A stretch of DNA of 64,000 bases from Quercus robur (GCF_932294415.1 NC_065538.1:9926330-9990329); one strand, 5' to 3'; positions 23,282-36,057 are shown, counted from the stretch's first letter. Notes: a model not told the origin generated them from the sequence alone. Translations and numbers: made by a program.

Positions 23282-26200
23282 ATGAGCTGCTTGGTCAAAA
23301 CCAATTACAGTCACCAACTATCTTCAACAGCCATGGCCATGTGCTCAAGCTTTTGCCCTCTGATTCCAAACCAGTTAAGAGCAAGACCCATTTGCCCTTT
23401 CCCCACAAAACCGCTATTTACTCTATCTGTCAAAGCTTTCTCTTCTGAGACATCCAATGCTTCATCTAAAGGTACTTTCTTTATCTATCTTTATGCTTCT
23501 TTGATGGGTATTCTCATTTTTCGCTTAAATTTTTGTCTCTCCCTGGTGCTAATAGAACAATATGTTTGGATTTCGGATAAAATAGAATGGTGAAAGAGAA
23601 TACATGTGGCCAATACTGATTAATTTGATGAGGAGACATAGCTGGTTATTGTTGTTGTTTTGAGTTGTAACAACCAAAATGCCTAAATGTTGCTATGATT
23701 GTGATATGGAGAAGCTGTTTTTACTTTAGTGGTTAAAAATGAATGACATGAATAAGGTGGTTGGAGAGGAAGCGAGATAAGAATTTCAGTGTCTAATTTG
23801 GTTCTGTTTTGTCTTTAATGAAGTCTAGAAAAATCTTTGCAAGTAACTAAATTAAGGAGACGGTTGAATTATCTATGCACAAAATACTATGAAGAAATGA
23901 ACGATTACAATTGAGTACAGTTGTAATGCATTATGCTCAGCAATAGTGGATGTGGTGTGATGATCTTTTAGATAGTTGTAGGCATAGTGGTGAGGCAATG
24001 GTAAATACAAGTTGGCGAGGTGGCAGTTACATTGCTGCTGTTGATGGAATTTATGGAAAATCTTTCCCCTTTTTTGTTCATTTTATTTGAAAAAAGAAAG
24101 CTTATCAAATGCTATGTTCTTTGTCATTCATGCTTTCTTTGTAGCATGGTACTTTGATCTAGACCCCCTTTTAGTTTAATTAGATGTCGTCTTATGTGTT
24201 CATGGTTTGTAATGGCCACTACATCTAGTGCTATCTCACTTATCCAATTACGATCGTGAATTTGCAGCCGATGGATTGTCAGCCCGGATTGGCTTTCTAG
24301 GTCTTGGAATAATGGGTTCTCCAATGGCACAAAACCTTATAAAGGCTGGGTATGATTAAAAATTTTCCTAATAAGTAGAGAGAAGCAGCACATGAGACCA
24401 TTTTTATTTTATTTTATTTCTTATGATTGAATTCATTGAAATATCTATTATGTTAAAAACATAGGGATAAAACCTTGTTGAATTGAATTATATCCTATTA
24501 ATTTTCTAGGAAAATTATTGTGACTATAATATTCATAGGGTGAAATGGTTATCCATTAATATGAGATATATTGATCTCAATATTTATTCTCTGGATTTTA
24601 ATCCACTTATTGGCATGTTACAGGTGTGATGTGACTGTTTGGAATAGGACCAAGATCAAATGTGATCCCCTTATCAGCTTAGGTGCAAAGTAAGTAGGTG
24701 CTAGGCTTCCAAATTAATTTTTCCTTGCACTTCCACATTATTTTGCAATACCCTCAACATTGATGATCCAAATGTTGACATATTTTGGATTATATTCTTT
24801 AGGCTTTCAGCATTCACCACGACACACTACTGGTCTGCCTAAGGACTGGGTTATACCCATTACGTGAATTGTTGGCAGGTCCAATGGCTCAGTCCTCGAA
24901 AGTCTGTATTCACCAATGGGAATATTGGCTTTCACCTAATGGGGCTGGAAAATTGTTGTTTATCCATGAACCTGGGGCTTTGTGTACTTTCATAATTACT
25001 TTTATATGCTAAAGTCAAAGAAACAGACAAATCCACAATGGGTAGAAAGTTCATCCGTCTTATAGTTTGTACACGTGTAAATCTTGGCATGCTCAATATT
25101 TGAACACTATATATGAAAAGGAGGTTTTCAGGGTGCATCATATGTATTCTATAGTAGTAAATTTGGTTCATGAACATGCTTGTCTGGCTTGTCACTTTAT
25201 CTACTGGGAACTAGTTTCTCATTGAATTTTTGCTGGTGCTTTCATCTGCAGCTTCATTAAGCCCATATTGAGAGGCTCCAATATGGGAAATATTTGTTAT
25301 CATGGTAGTTGTTCTTCTATGCAGATATAAATCCTCCCCTCAGGAAGTAGCTGCTTCTTGTGATGTCACATTTGCCATGCTAGCTAATCCTGAAAGTGCA
25401 GTGCGTATGTTTCATTTAGATTTTACCTTGTTTGCACAGCTATCCTAGTATAGCAACTTATTGCTTCTGTTTTTCAGTTGGAGGTTGCTTGTGGGGAGCA
25501 CGGGGCTGCAAGTGGAATGAGCTTAGGCAAAGGGTACTACTACTACTACTACCTCTTTGTGTTCCCTACTACTACTACTACCACTTTGTGTTCCCTCATG
25601 GTAATATGTTTTCAAACCATGATATATCAGTCATTGCTTTTTTAAAACCGTACTAGAAGGCATAGGTAAACTAGAATGCTGTCAAATGCTCTTGTGTTTG
25701 ACTTCTATTGGCATCCATGTTATTTAGTTTACATTTAAGAATCTATGTTATACACACAAGTTTCTACGCCATTGACCTTTGGTTTTCCCTAACTGTATGC
25801 TTGTTCTTCCCAAGCTGATCAACAGCATGTATGATACCATTCATTGGCATTGACAGGTATGTGGATGTTTCAACAGTTGATGGTGCCACTTCTAAATTGA
25901 TTGGTGGACGCATTAATGCTACTGGGGCATCATTTTTGGAGGCAAGTTCTTTTCTGGTTTCATTTTAAATATGAAGTATAAACACTGTGTCCTTGCTGCA
26001 TGCTCTTCAAGGACATGGCGATAGTGTTTAATGAAATTTTATTGAGCTTTGGTACATTTTCTACAGGCTCCAGTTTCAGGATCCAAAAAGCCTGCAGAAG
26101 ATGGGCAACTGATATTTCTTACAGCAGGTAGGTCAGTATTTATTTATTTATTGAATTCACTGTTGGATACCAGACTTAAGGCTGTTACCCTATCTAATAC

Positions 26201-28066
26201 ATATGTCACACCTAATTACCAAATTCCAAAATTATGGAACTTTTATTTTATTATTGATGTATCTGCAAATTGAATTTTTTATATGATCATATAATATGTC
26301 TGCTTCAAATTTCTATACCATCCTTGTTTTATCCATTGTTTAGAATATAACCTTTTGTACACTTTCAAAATCTATGTCATGTGACATATTGTAGGAGGCC
26401 TAACAGAAATAAACCATTAGATGCTTTTGTTTTCAGGTGACAAATCTCTGTATGAATTGGTTGCTCCACTTTTAGACATCATGGGGAAGGTATTATCCCT
26501 TTTTTGATATATGCTGTTAACCTAGTATTCTTATTACCATTTTTTATTCTGTCTGAGAATTTATGCATTTTCCAGTCAAGGTTTTACCTTGGGGATGTTG
26601 GGAATGGAGCAGCAATGAAACTAGTTGTGAACATGATCATGGGAAGGTTCTGCAGAATTTTAATTCCACTTAAAATTCCTTTTATCATGTGCTTGTTTTG
26701 TTTATGATAGTGAAATGTTTCTTATTACATGTTTGAACAATGTAGTATGATGGCATCGTTTTCTGAAGGATTGCTTCTCAGTGAGAAAGTAGGACTGGAT
26801 CCAAGTGTACTAGTAGAGGTACAATTCAAACCATCTCATACCTTGCTGAATTATTCACTACATGCCACCTTCAATAAAACTCCACATAAATTGATTGGAT
26901 TTCGGCTTTTTTTATTTCATTGCAATTGTAATAATTTAAGCATATGTAGATTTAGGTTGCAGAATAGTTGAACACATGCTGTCAGGTAGTTCTTGCTAGT
27001 TGAGTGTGGTTTGAAGGATAACACGTTGGATCATGATACGATCTCACATACAGGACTTTTCTATTGTGTTTCAGTCATTTGTTTAACCCATTTCAGTGTC
27101 TCCATCTACCACTTTAGGCACTGAAGTAAATTCTCCTAGTCAAAACATTGACCTGATATGCATGGTGGAAATTTTTAAGAAGTCCAATCATTTTGATGCT
27201 TTTTGTCAGAAAAGTAAATAAACAAATAAATGTAATTGAGTTTCCCTTTATGTCTTGCTATACGGTCCAAAAGAAGATAAATCTACATGATTTCAATGAT
27301 GGAAAGCCTGATGTCTTGTTGAAAAATAATTAAATTTGGTTGCACAATGTTTTATTTATCATACCAAGAATCTACCCATATCAATAGTCCAAGAGTCTCT
27401 CCTATTTGCTGGCCAATTTTTCCTTCTGGGTGTGGACAAAGGGTGCCAGGGTTTTGTAGACAAACAAGTTAGGACTTTTTTCATTATTTAATCAGGGATT
27501 AATTGAAGTTAATATCTCAATGAGTCTCGGCATTGGATGAGAGTCTATAATTGAAAACCAAAAACTTTTTCCAAATTCCAATTCTCTTCGACAGTGATGT
27601 ATTCTTTTCTTTTCTTACATGAACTGCTTGTCCAAATAAAAAAATGGAACTTGTTTCCTTTCCAAAAGAAAGTAGTCATGAAGCTTCTTTAATATCTTTT
27701 CATCTCCATGGTATTGCAGGTTGTCTCACAGGGTGCCATTAGCTCACCAATGTACTCAACCAAAGGTCCATCAATGATCCAATCCACGTATCCGACTGCA
27801 TTTCCTTTAAAGCATCAACAAAAGGTTTGTGATTTTGCCACTGTCAGTATCACATTGACACCTTCCCTGATCTAATCACGATGTTAAAATGGTGGCAGGA
27901 CCTGAGGCTTGCTCTGGGACTAGCAGAATCTGTTTCCCAGCCTACTCCAATTGCAGCAGCTGCAAATGAACTATATAAGGTTGCAAAATCTCATGGCCTT
28001 AGTGACCAAGACTTCTCAGCAGTTATTGAAGCATTGAAAGCTAAATTGCAAAACCCACCAAACTAG
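23282..28066 (+). CDS. GLYR2: Glyoxylate/succinic semialdehyde reductase 2-like, organellar
   Basis: Twelve exons: 23282-23471, 24268-24349, 24624-24689, 25325-25400, 25478-25533, 25857-25941, 26067-26127, 26437-26489, 26576-26646, 26746-26818, 27720-27824 and 27899-28066. Together they encode 361 residues. The Ser/Thr-rich N-terminus (1-63) looks like a plastid or mitochondrial transit peptide. The enzyme follows: Rossmann [16 protein letters not shown] (GxGxxG at 75-80), VWNRT (Arg suits NADPH), [22 protein letters not shown], and [11 protein letters not shown] with the catalytic Lys near 238. This beta-hydroxyacid dehydrogenase family reduces glyoxylate to glycolate and succinic semialdehyde to gamma-hydroxybutyrate with NADPH. 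Intron 6 starts with GC (GAG|GCAAGT) and intron 4 with a weak GTGCGT; the other introns are ordinary GT-AG. The start is the first ATG in frame after a stop-free leader; Met18 and Met20 are alternatives. Confidence 0.94.
25534..25600. repeat. TAC-triplet duplication at the start of GLYR2 intron 5
   Basis: About six TAC units and then CTCTTTGTGTTCCC are repeated almost exactly (five TAC units, then CACTTTGTGTTCCC). The repeat begins at the GT of the intron 5 donor, so the donor itself is part of the TAC array. Confidence 0.85.
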
Positions 28067-30316
28067 AAGAATTCATCTTGTAGGAGAATAAATATGAGTA
28101 TGGCCTCTGATATTGTAATTGGGTTGGGCTCTCTAATTACCATCAGTTTGAGGTTTTTGTCCATTTTGTTTTATAGCAGATTATTAAACAGACTCATTTT
28201 ACAATAGAACCCACCTCCTATTAGATCCTAAAAATCAGACTGAGTTTTAAAGTTTTCTTTACTTTCAGTCACTGGCTCTAAATAACAATGCAATTCAATT
28301 CCTTGCACGAAATATGTTCCTCACCAAATTAATAATTATGCATATGGAATACAATTCCAGCTCACAAAATCAAACCCACTTCCTAAGTTTGGTCAATTAA
28401 TTGGGGAAATGAATCCTATTTCACAGCCACTTGAAAAGTACCAAGAATTCTCTGCTTGTTTGTACACGTTTTCTCTTTGTTTTTAAAGCTTTAAGTTACA
28501 TACACGTTTCCTCTTTAATACTTGGTCATACATGATTGTATTGGATCCTTTTCTAGAGAGTAGTTAAATAATCTCTTTCTAGTGGCTGTAGAACAATTAA
28601 AGAGATTCTATAAAAGAAACAAGGGTAATGCTTCGAGTGGTAACATGCTAATATGCTATGGGACCATGTACCCACTTACATAGGGTCAAATCACTATGTT
28701 AGAAATATTTGAACAACAGACTCTTCAATCTCATAAATATTAATATCAAATCCCATCAATTAAATCGTACTCTTGAAAAATACAATATATTAGAAATTAG
28801 ATTTTACATAAATTAAATTCTATTTAATACTCTACTGTCTGCACGTAAATATCAATAAAAGCCTACAGTTCTATGATTCTATCTAAAATTTATAGTTTGG
28901 ATTCAATGAATCAAGTTTATTTTTCTTCTAAATTTGCATTACAACTCTTTCTTAATTTGTAATTTTTATATATAATTGATGTCTTCACTTCCCAAATAAC
29001 TGTATTTATGATCTTTGGCTTGGTATCTATATATGAGAACATGAAGAAGTTAACTGAAGTAAGAGATGGGAAAGAATTGTTTGGAGTTGTCATAATAAAA
29101 CAAATTAACAGCCCACCTTTACCTTAGGCAAAAGTCCAATCCAAGTGTAGGCTAAGAGCGGTGACACTAACTCAACCCCCATTGGCACCTCGACCACCAC
29201 CACCAGCGTATATACCTTGACCACCACCACCACGTCCTTGAGGAAACCCAGGCCACACACCACTCCCCTAGTAATCAAATGCCAATGTCAAAATAGTATA
29301 TGCATTTGATATTTTGGTTCACTTGGAAGATTACTACCACACCTCTAGGGAATGTGAGGTATTACCGATATGTGAATGTAAAGATTATAAGGACACATCT
29401 GGTACATTGAATCCTGATTATGATAGGAATGATAATTTTTATTAGTGAGAATATAAAATGTTGTAATGGAATAATTATTCATATTCATAAGTGTGATTGT
29501 AAAATATGAAAAAAACCAAAGATTTATATTTATAAAAATATCACTTGTTACAACTTACAATAGAAGGACAAGGAAAATAAGAATGAGGAATTAAATTCTT
29601 AATTCTTCTCATAAATGAGGTTAAATAATATCAATAAATTATAAAACTCTTGACATTTAGTAAGTGTTTGACAACTAATTAAAAACGGTTAACTATTAAT
29701 TTTTTTGTCTCGTATTATGCAAATAAGTTATCAAAATTAAACAATTTTCAAGCAGACACATTATACCATTAAACTTGTTATAAGGATCCATATTATTACT
29801 TCATGCATCCATTTTATCTCATTTTAAAATTTATTTATTTAACCCAATATTGGCATGAAAGAAATTTTCAAATTTTTACTATTTAATTTCAAAACAACAG
29901 GAATAAACTATAAATATACCAAAATGTTTTTGCTAATTATAAAATGATAGCAAAATCTCGAATTTTTGAATTTTTTTTTTTTCCAAAAAAAATTTGTATA
30001 AACACAGTTAACTAGTTAAGTGAGGCCCAAGTGCCCAACTCAACCCCAACCGGCACCGTCACGAAATGACCACTTAATTGGCCCGTGCATTCCACGCTCT
30101 CCTAAAGCACGTGAACCACACACCCCCACCTGATCATCATCAAAATCAAATACTAAAATAAAAATCCAAAAAATCGCCGAACCTTTAAAAACGTAAGGGA
30201 AACAAACTCTCTGTCTCTCTCTCTATTTCATTTTCCCTCCTTTTCTCTCACTTTCTTTCTCTAGGGTTCATCTTATTTTCTCGCCTCCCAAACAGAGAAA
30301 TCAATACGAAAACGAA
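28067..30316. other. Intergenic region between GLYR2 and NAP1
   Basis: AT-rich DNA with one possible orphan Gly-rich exon (29172-29267, listed separately). The last 130 bases before the NAP1 start are a CT-rich leader (CTCTGTCTCTCTCTC) with CTAGGGTTC, a common plant core-promoter/leader signature. No RNA gene was recognised. Confidence 0.5.
29172..29267 (-). pseudogene. Orphan Gly-rich exon
   Basis: Reading the minus strand, a good acceptor (TTACTAG|GGG) is followed by 31 codons and a TGA. They encode a Gly-rich end: GSGVWPGFPQGRGGGGQGIY and then AGGGGRGANGG. The composition is unlike its AT-rich surroundings. No upstream exon could be recognised, so this may be the last exon of a lost gene, a retained piece of a Gly-rich protein gene, or chance GGT repeats. 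I do not recognise a family. Confidence 0.3.
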
Positions 30317-33300
30317 ATGAGTAACGACAAGGACAACTTCGACTTGGCCGATCTCGGCTCCTCTCTCCCCGCCGCCGCTGCCGGTATCTCCAAACCCCTC
30401 TCCTTCAAGCAAGAATTTTGAATTCTTTCGTGATTTTTGTTTTTTTTCCTTAAATTTTTATGTTGTATTAGCTTGAGTACTCGTTGTTGTATCATTGAGT
30501 TTTTGTTTTCTGTGTTGTAGTTTGAATTTTGATGTTAGTTTTAGAATCACGTGATATAAGCAAACACACACATATTTGTATTTATATGTTAGAAATTTTG
30601 ATATTATTAGCATTTTTTATGCTTTTGGAAATGAATGAGTTATATAAACTGAGTGTGTTTGTTGTTTTTTTGTTGCTGTAGCTCTTAGTGCAGAGGAACG
30701 TGCCGGTCTTGTTAATGCGTTAAAGGCAAGTTTTTTCTCTGTGCTAGTTAGTAATCAGTTCATTAAGGGCAATAATGTTTTATGTGAATTGGGTAATGAG
30801 AATAATGTGAAAAATATGCTTTGGTGGCTGGTAAAAGCTCAGTTTGGGGATATGTTTTTGAAATGGATTGATTTTAGCTGAGATAAAAAAAAAAAAAAAG
30901 AGGGTTTGTGCATTTTCAAAGAGGTGAGCTAAAATGACTGGGAAATAATGTGTTCATTTTCAAGATTAAATATAGTTGTAGGAGATGAAAATGGTATTTA
31001 ATTTGATTGCCAAATGAATGTTTTGATTTGCGGGTCTTATTTTGCTGATGATGCATTGTTGGATATGTTCTGATTTTGTGCAGGATAAGCTTCAGACTTT
31101 GGCAGCTGGGCACTCAGATATCCTAGAAACTCTGTCACCCAAAGTCAGGAAGCGCGTTGAGGTTCTGAGAGAGATTCAGGTTAGCTTGCCTCTAAATGCT
31201 ATCAGTTATGAGTGTCGTTTTGCTTTGGTTTACCTTTCTTGAATCCCTCTTTTATTAGTCTCTATATATATCAACTTGATGACAGGGTTCGAAGTGATAG
31301 CCCAGTGGTGCCAGCACCCTTGTGATGCTCAGTGTTTTGGGAAACACCCCCCCATCCCCCCCCCCCCCCCCCAAAACAAATTTTCCTATATCCAAAAAAA
31401 AAAAAAAAATCTCTTTGATGATATCTTGGACAACCATTAGAAAGTCAAGCACATGCTGAATTATATCACTTGCATGATTGTTAATCACTTGAGTGTAATG
31501 CTGGGTTGGCTAACGTCATGCAATGCTTGAGAAATGGTTATGATTATTATTATTATTATTTTTAAATACTTTTTGTAGGAAGATTGAATATCATTGAACC
31601 CAAAAAAAAGGGGCCCCTATGTTCTGGGTTAAGGGAAGCATAAATTGAGGGTACTAAAATAAATTTGACAAGAAAGGTATCGGTTTAATGGGATTCTCAT
31701 GTGTAGCACCTGTTACAAGGCACTTGATTTAGTTCTTCTGAAAATTTGCATGCCTTTGAACTTAGTGGGTCTTTGTGAGATGTTTGTTGGTAGTGGCATA
31801 TGATTTTTTGATTTTTAAATATTGGGCTGAAGATAACCTTAGACATTTTAAATTTGCAGAACCAGCATAATGAGCTGGAGGCAAAATTTTTTGAGGAGAG
31901 AGCGGCATTGGAAGCTAAGTACCAGAAGCTTTATGAACCACTTTACACAAAGGTATTCATGATATTGACAGGCAGTAAGTTTTGCATCATATTTATTGAT
32001 ATCACAACATTTTTATCATTAGCATGTTTTCCAGGTTAGAGACGTTTAGCCTTGGGTCAACTTATTTGGATTGCAACTCCAGTGCTGTTCATCTACAGGG
32101 TTCGTTTATGTATCTTTTCAGTTAATTTGTTGATTGGGTCCTTGCAGAGACACGAGATTGTGAATGGTGTAGTTGAAGTAGAAGGAGTTACAAGTGAAGC
32201 TGGTGTGGACCAAGAAGAGGACAAAGCCACAGAAGGTACCCGACTTCTGGATTACAGTTAAAGTTTTCATTTGATTGAGAACTATTATTCCTTGAACTTG
32301 ATTTATGATTTTCTCTGGGAATGCAGAAAAAGGAGTGCCTGACTTCTGGGTTACAGCAATGAAGACTAATGAAATACTAGCCGGGGAGGTGACAATCTTT
32401 TATATACTATGATCTATTTTGGATATTCCCCATAGTTTTGGGACTAAGGTTCTTTGTTATATATTGTATTGATTGTGGAACTATGATGTGCTGTTCCCTT
32501 GGATTAGATCACGGAGCGTGATGAAGAGGCTCTTAAGTTCCTCAAAGATATCAAATGGTGTAGAATTGATGACCCAAAGGGTTTTAAGCTGGAATTCTTC
32601 TTTGATACTAATCCGTTTTTCAAGAATTCTGTCCTTACAAAAACATATCACATGATTGATGAAGATGATCCTATATTGGAGAAAGCAATTGGGTAATTTC
32701 ATCTCTATTGTTCTACTGAAATGTTTTGTCTCCTCTTTCTTTGAGTCTCTTCTTATGTTGGGGTATTCCATAGGACGGAGATTGAATGGTATCCTGGGAA
32801 AAGCTTGACGCATAAGATCTTGAAGAAGAAACCAAAAAAGGGATCCAAGAATGCCAAACCCATCACAAAAACTGAGAATTGTCCAAGCTTCTTTAGCTTT
32901 TTTAGCCCTCCACAGGTCCCTGAGGATGATGATGATATTGATGAAGATATTGTAAGTGCAGTTTCTTATATAACAAGATGACAATGCAGTTGGAAGTGTA
33001 ATATAATTTATTGCCTTTGTGATCTATTGACAGGCTGAAGAACTTCAAAGTCAAATGGAACAAGACTACGACATTGGGTAAGTCATGAGGGTTTGTAATT
33101 TGGGGAGCTCAGGTTTTTTCTATTATAAGAGATAATGTGTTTTAGCTTATCCATTGATGAGCATCCTTAATGTCTTGTGAATATATATATATATATATAT
33201 ATAATCATTTTGTGGTGTTTGTTCTACATTGGATTAAACCTGCTTGATGCTTAGGGTTTGCTGGGCATTTAATAAGAGTTGGTTTACCCAGTACGTATTG

Positions 33301-34107
33301 TTTTTAAGTGTAGTCATTACAAATGAAACGTGCTGTACAGGTGTGTTGGAACACAAATGTTTCCTGAATAAATAAATTATGGTGACATAGCATGAAGGTT
33401 GATGCCTTACATGCCATATAAAACAAAATGAAGTTTGAAGACTTATTTGAGCTGTGATCTATTCTGCCAATGTCTGAATTCTCTAAAGGTTATTTAGCAT
33501 GGGAAGGGGTATTGACTTGTGTCTAGTTGTCTGAATTTATTATTGTTTTCTGAAATGACCTTTCACTGGTATTGCTGTGTAGATCAACAATTCGGGACAA
33601 AATCATACCTCATGCAGTGTCTTGGTTCACTGGGGAGGCTGTACAGGAGGATGAATTTGACGATATAGGAGATGATGAGGACGATGAGGATGGTGATAAT
33701 GAAGATGAAGATGATGAAGATGAGGATGACGATGAAGATGAGGAGGATGATGACGATGAGGAAGAGGAAGAGGAAGAGAAAGGCAAGGGCAGGAAGAAGG
33801 TATAGATATCATCAAGATTTTCACTTGCATCCTATGCCACATTTCTTAATTTGAACACTATAGAATTATAAGTTTGTAGTTCTAATGTTTTTTTTTTTTT
33901 TCATTGATTCTTGCAGTCATCTGCTGGACCCAAGGTGAGATGATTCTAACATTTGTATTTTCTGGTAATTTAACATATGAGTTAATTCTTTTGGATTAGT
34001 GACCGAATGACTTCTGGATTGCTTTTTATAAACTGCAGAAAAGTGGAAGGGCAAAAACTGGGGAAGGTCAGCCAGGTGAGCGCCCTCCTGAATGCAAACA
34101 ACAGTAG
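30317..34107 (+). CDS. NAP1: Nucleosome assembly protein 1
   Basis: Twelve exons: 30317-30383, 30682-30725, 31084-31179, 31860-31952, 32148-32235, 32327-32388, 32508-32692, 32774-32951, 33034-33077, 33583-33799, 33917-33934 and 34039-34107. They encode 386 residues. This is a histone H2A-H2B chaperone that acts in chromatin assembly and shuttles between cytoplasm and nucleus. Seen: the dimerisation helix region ([20 protein letters not shown]), the NAP fold ([69 protein letters not shown]), [16 protein letters not shown], and a long Asp/Glu tail. The protein ends [10 protein letters not shown], with CKQQ a CaaX prenylation box known in plant NAP1. Exon 11 is only 18 nt. Intron 2 has a GC donor (AAG|GCAAGT). 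The start is the first ATG after the CT-rich leader. Confidence 0.96.
31284..31415 (+). repeat. SINE-like fragment in NAP1 intron 3
   Basis: TAGCCCAGTGG matches the consensus of a tRNA A-box (TRGCNNAGYGG), followed by GCACCCTTGTGATGCTCAG and a poly-C then poly-A stretch. Plant tRNA-derived SINEs carry such a motif. A proper B-box downstream is not seen, so this is a fragment or a chance match. Confidence 0.3.
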
Positions 34108-34781
34108 TGTTATTTTCTTTTCTTGTTATTCTTTTTGTACTTCTCCTTTAAGAGGCTTCTGTTGGGTCTCTTGGTGGTTTATTACTCAAAATAGTATATG
34201 TAAAATGCACTATACAGTCTATACTCTCAATTGATGTCGTTTGTCAATGATTACGGACTATTTGTACAATTTTCATTTGTTAGGTTTACAACATTAACAA
34301 TTACCTAGTATAGCAAAGTTACCCAATACTCATTTGGTTTGATTCCTTTGCTAAGTAGTTAATTCACTTTACATGACCTGGGTGCAATGAGTTGGATTTT
34401 GATAAGGCATTACTCTTACATATTAGCTTAAACAATTTAATGTGTACGGAGACTCGGGTTGACGGCGTTGGATCTAGAATTCACACAAGTGCGTCTTTGT
34501 TGGCACATAGGCGATGTTTTACTGTTTTTCACTCCTTTAACTGGTCCTTGCCAAAGACCGAATAATAAAAACTTTGTTTTTAGGCCGGTTATAATTGTTG
34601 GGCTTCATGGCTCGTTACAAAACAAAGCAATCATTTTTCCATGCTAACCTGCCCGTCATACTAGTGGGTTAACCCAATAAGCTTCACATTCGACTTAGTT
34701 CAACCCTCTTTGGGTCCAAACCCAGCAAATCCTAAACCTGAACTGACTTGACCCTATCCAACCAATTAGTGCTATAATGTG
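34108..34781. other. NAP1 3' flank
   Basis: The 3' untranslated region and AT-rich flank of NAP1 run up to the hAT target duplication. No further coding sequence is seen. Confidence 0.5.
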
Positions 34782-34789
34782 TAAGGAAC

Positions 34790-35943
34790 TAGACATGGCA
34801 AAACGGGTGGGTCGAGTTGGGTCAAACGGGTTACGCGTCACGGGTCAAAAACGGGTCATTTTAAGCGGGTTGAAAATGGGTTCGGATCAATTGGGTTGCG
34901 GGTTGGGTCGGGTTGACCTGTATTTTTCACATGATTTTTTTTTAAAATAAAGAAAACATGTATTTGCCATTTGGAAAGTTATGTAACAAATTACTTAATG
35001 TAAAATGCATTATTTTGAATTCACAACTTATATAAAGAATGAACTTAGTTAATTTATTAATACTTATTCAATAATTTTAAAATTTCACAAATCCTAACAT
35101 TGCTATCTAAAACAAAATAACACAAAAATAAGTAAAACAAATACATAAGTTTTATTTCTACACAATATCAACATCCCAAAACATAAAACAAAATTACAAA
35201 TGATTTATTGGATAACTCATTTGATAAAGAATAAAAATATATAAGAAATTTACAATCTTGAAAATTAATTATATAATTTATTATCAATTGTGGTTGACAC
35301 TCTATTTCAATTTGAGATATACATTAAAATTTGATTGCTTACTTATTTATACATGGTTTTTTTTTTATGAATATAATATCATTGTTAAGCAACACATACT
35401 CTAGGAAATATTATAAGTTATTTTGAAAAACCGTTTATTTTGAACATAAATTGTTAAAAAATAGGTCTAAGCATTCATAATTTATACTAATTTGATATTT
35501 TGGCTTCACTATTTTCACACTTGTGAATGTTTCTCACATATGTCTACAATTTTAAATCTATATTTTTAACTCTACAGATTATCTTGGCATGTATTTTGCT
35601 ATTTGATATCTAAAAATCTTTACTCATTACAGAATGCTCAACCACATGCATTTATCTTTCAATTAATTTGCATGCAGTTATGTAAATGTATCAATTGTTT
35701 CCTTAAAGCTCACAATAAACAATTAAACCAATATTATCTTAATTTTACTCTTTTTTTATCAAAAAAAAAGTTTTAAAAAAATGTTTCAGGTTCGGGTCGG
35801 GTCGGGTTGACCTACAAAAAACCCGGGTCAGGTCACGGGTCAACTCGTTTTTGCTTCGGGTCAAAAAAATCGGGTTCGGGTCAGATATTTTTCGGGTCGG
35901 GTCGGGTCAGGTCAGAAAATTCTGACCCGTTTTGCCATGTTTA
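34790..35943. mobile_element. Non-autonomous hAT element
   Basis: The element is 1154 bp. Terminal inverted repeats are TAGACATGGCAAAACGGGT (34790-34808) and its complement at 35925-35943, with one mismatch in 19. It is flanked by a perfect 8-bp target duplication TAAGGAAC (34782-34789 and 35944-35951). 8-bp duplications and short TIRs beginning TAG are the hAT signature. Subterminal regions are packed with GGGTCGGGTT-type repeats in opposite orientation at the two ends, as expected for transposase binding sites. The middle is AT-rich, without a transposase, so it depends on a partner elsewhere. Confidence 0.92.
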
Positions 35944-35959
35944 TAAGGAACAATGTTAA

Positions 35960-35965
<6 letters not shown>

Positions 35966-35998
<33 letters not shown>
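35966..35998. repeat. (AT)n microsatellite
   Basis: About 16 AT units just outside the right target duplication of the hAT element. Confidence 0.95.
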
Positions 35999-36002
<4 letters not shown>

Positions 36003-36057
36003 CCAATATGCAAATCATTCATTGGATTATATTATCTTTGTACATTTTTCATGCATG

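Noticed and set aside
28610-28700. Possible tRNA-like stretch
   Set aside because: No cloverleaf could be built by eye and no proper A and B boxes are present.
33627-33854. Open frames opposite and beside the NAP1 acidic exon
   Set aside because: They are shadows of the GAT/GAG/GAA repeats that code the Asp/Glu tail.
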